This document shows, one piece after another, positions 63,396 to 64,000 of a stretch of DNA of 64,000 bases (its first letter is position 1; the number at the start of each line of letters is the position of its first letter). Made by a program: the position numbers and the translations under genes. Source of the stretch: Brevibacillus laterosporus DSM 25 (GTDB lineage Bacteria > Bacillota > Bacilli > Brevibacillales > Brevibacillaceae); contig NZ_CP017705.1 in the NCBI RefSeq assembly GCF_002706795.1, positions 3,881,501-3,945,500 on the forward strand. Direction: 5' to 3'. The notes under the pieces were generated by a model that was given only the letters and a program-made list of their open reading frames with translations, did not search any database and was not told where the DNA came from.

Positions 63396-64000
63396 ATGCT
63401 ATATATCAAACAACGAGGCTTCATGCCGATTATAGTTATGCTACTACTAGCTATGATGGTTAGTGCTTGTAATACCACATCAAAGACAGTGTCACAGCTT
63501 AATAACGAGGGCAAATCATCTGCCGAAAAGAAGACGAAGGTGTTTAGGGATGCTACGGGTGAAATTGAAATTCCTATTCATCCAGAGCGTATCGTCAGCA
63601 TTACGTTTTTGGGAGATTTGGCAGCGCTTGGTGTTAAACCAGTCGGGGCGGGCTCTATTGCATTAGAGAATTCTGTATTGCTATCTAAAGAGCTTGAGGG
63701 TGTAGAAAATGTAGGGGATGTATCGATTGAGAAAGTGATGCAGTTGAAACCCGATTTAATCATTGTACCAACCTATTTACCTACAGAAATTACGGGGCAG
63801 TTGAAGAAAATTGCCCCGACTGTTTCTTTACCTTCGGGAACACTTGAAGGTACGGATCCGATTGAGGAAGTTCGGACCTTTGGAGAGCTAGTAGGAAAAG
63901 AAGCGGAAGCTGAAGCATTTATTACTCGTTATAAGCAAAAAGCTGAAGCAGCTAAAGAAAAAGTAAAAAGTATAATTGGATCAAATGAAACAGTAGGAAG
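63396..64000 (+). CDS. iron-siderophore binding lipoprotein (partial)
   Basis: 201 codons visible from the ATG at 63396 (GGAGG seven bases upstream) to the right edge; the open frame continues beyond. The lipoprotein signal (GFMPIIVMLLLAMMVSAC) ends in VSAC. The binding-protein fold: TGEIEIPIHPERIVSITFLG, DLAALGVKPVGAGSIALEN, IEKVMQLKPDLIIVPTYLP and IAPTVSLPSG. An FhuD/FecB-type periplasmic-binding protein that delivers ferric siderophores to an ABC transporter. A Fur box precedes it. This looks like an intact counterpart of the broken cluster at 48-50.7 kb. Confidence 0.9.
   Translation, partial: MLYIKQRGFMPIIVMLLLAMMVSACNTTSKTVSQLNNEGKSSAEKKTKVFRDATGEIEIPIHPERIVSITFLGDLAALGVKPVGAGSIALENSVLLSKELEGVENVGDVSIEKVMQLKPDLIIVPTYLPTEITGQLKKIAPTVSLPSGTLEGTDPIEEVRTFGELVGKEAEAEAFITRYKQKAEAAKEKVKSIIGSNETVG

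Overview
The window looks like chromosomal DNA from a low-GC, endospore-forming Firmicute, most likely Brevibacillus (B. laterosporus-like) or a close Paenibacillaceae relative. Evidence for this: Sda, SleB, a SpoVB-type flippase, YlaN, YlbF/YlbG, YqzE, YqhG/YqhH, LipM, a tandem glycine riboswitch before gcvT-gcvPA-gcvPB, AGGAGG-type ribosome binding sites and frequent GTG/TTG starts. The genus is an inference from gene content; no marker RNA gene is present. I saw no tRNA, rRNA, CRISPR array or intact insertion sequence.

Layout. 0-2 kb: accessory-looking DNA with two small XRE-type regulators (one cut by the left edge), a repeated CCTATAGG palindrome and a poorly coding stretch. 2-4.2 kb: divergent LysR regulator and MFS exporter. 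4.3-11.4 kb: small housekeeping and sporulation genes: sda behind a cluster of DnaA-box-like sites, ylaN, a Ca2+/H+ exchanger, sleB, an Asp23 protein, ftsW, a YugN-like protein, a CBS-domain protein and a 36-residue membrane protein whose ribosome binding site lies inside a predicted hairpin. 11.5-15.9 kb: a lipoprotein thermonuclease, a His-rich CadA/ZntA-type ATPase, a secreted GHVH protein and a PrcB-C protein. 16-24.6 kb: a helicase-associated protein, ylbF-ylbG, pxpA, an esterase-like hydrolase, an M1-type metallopeptidase with a copper-amine-oxidase-like tail, aroK, yqzE and a YkuS protein. 24.7-36.3 kb: yqhG-yqhH run leftward, and the glycine cleavage genes run rightward under a tandem glycine riboswitch, followed by a chemoreceptor and lipM. 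LipM makes octanoyl-GcvH, so it belongs functionally with the gcv operon.

36.5-48.1 kb: dat, the B12-dependent ribonucleotide reductase nrdJ, then a cell-surface region: a class F sortase-like lipoprotein beside a tiny His/Lys-rich secreted protein ending in PKTGMGGASN, an Amidase_6 protein, a SpoVB-like flippase, an NlpC/P60 hydrolase, a DUF421 protein, a SET-domain protein and a family I.5 lipase. 48.3-50.7 kb: a decayed iron-siderophore ABC cluster in which one permease is cut off and joined to a binding protein that has lost its start. 50.9-55 kb: a SAM-riboswitch-controlled NhaC-family transporter (MetT-like), pepT and azlCD. 55.3-59.3 kb: manR-manP, a mannose PTS and its PRD activator, with a candidate operator and cre site. 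59.6-64 kb: a second SEDS protein (rodA-like), a four-repeat surface protein with a copper-amine-oxidase-like tail, and an intact Fur-box-preceded siderophore-binding lipoprotein cut by the right edge.

Most of the window is ordinary core genome. The most unusual points are the sortase/PKTGMGG pair, the two hairpins that appear to mask translation starts, the fused broken iron-uptake genes, the DnaA boxes before sda, and the solitary SET-domain gene.
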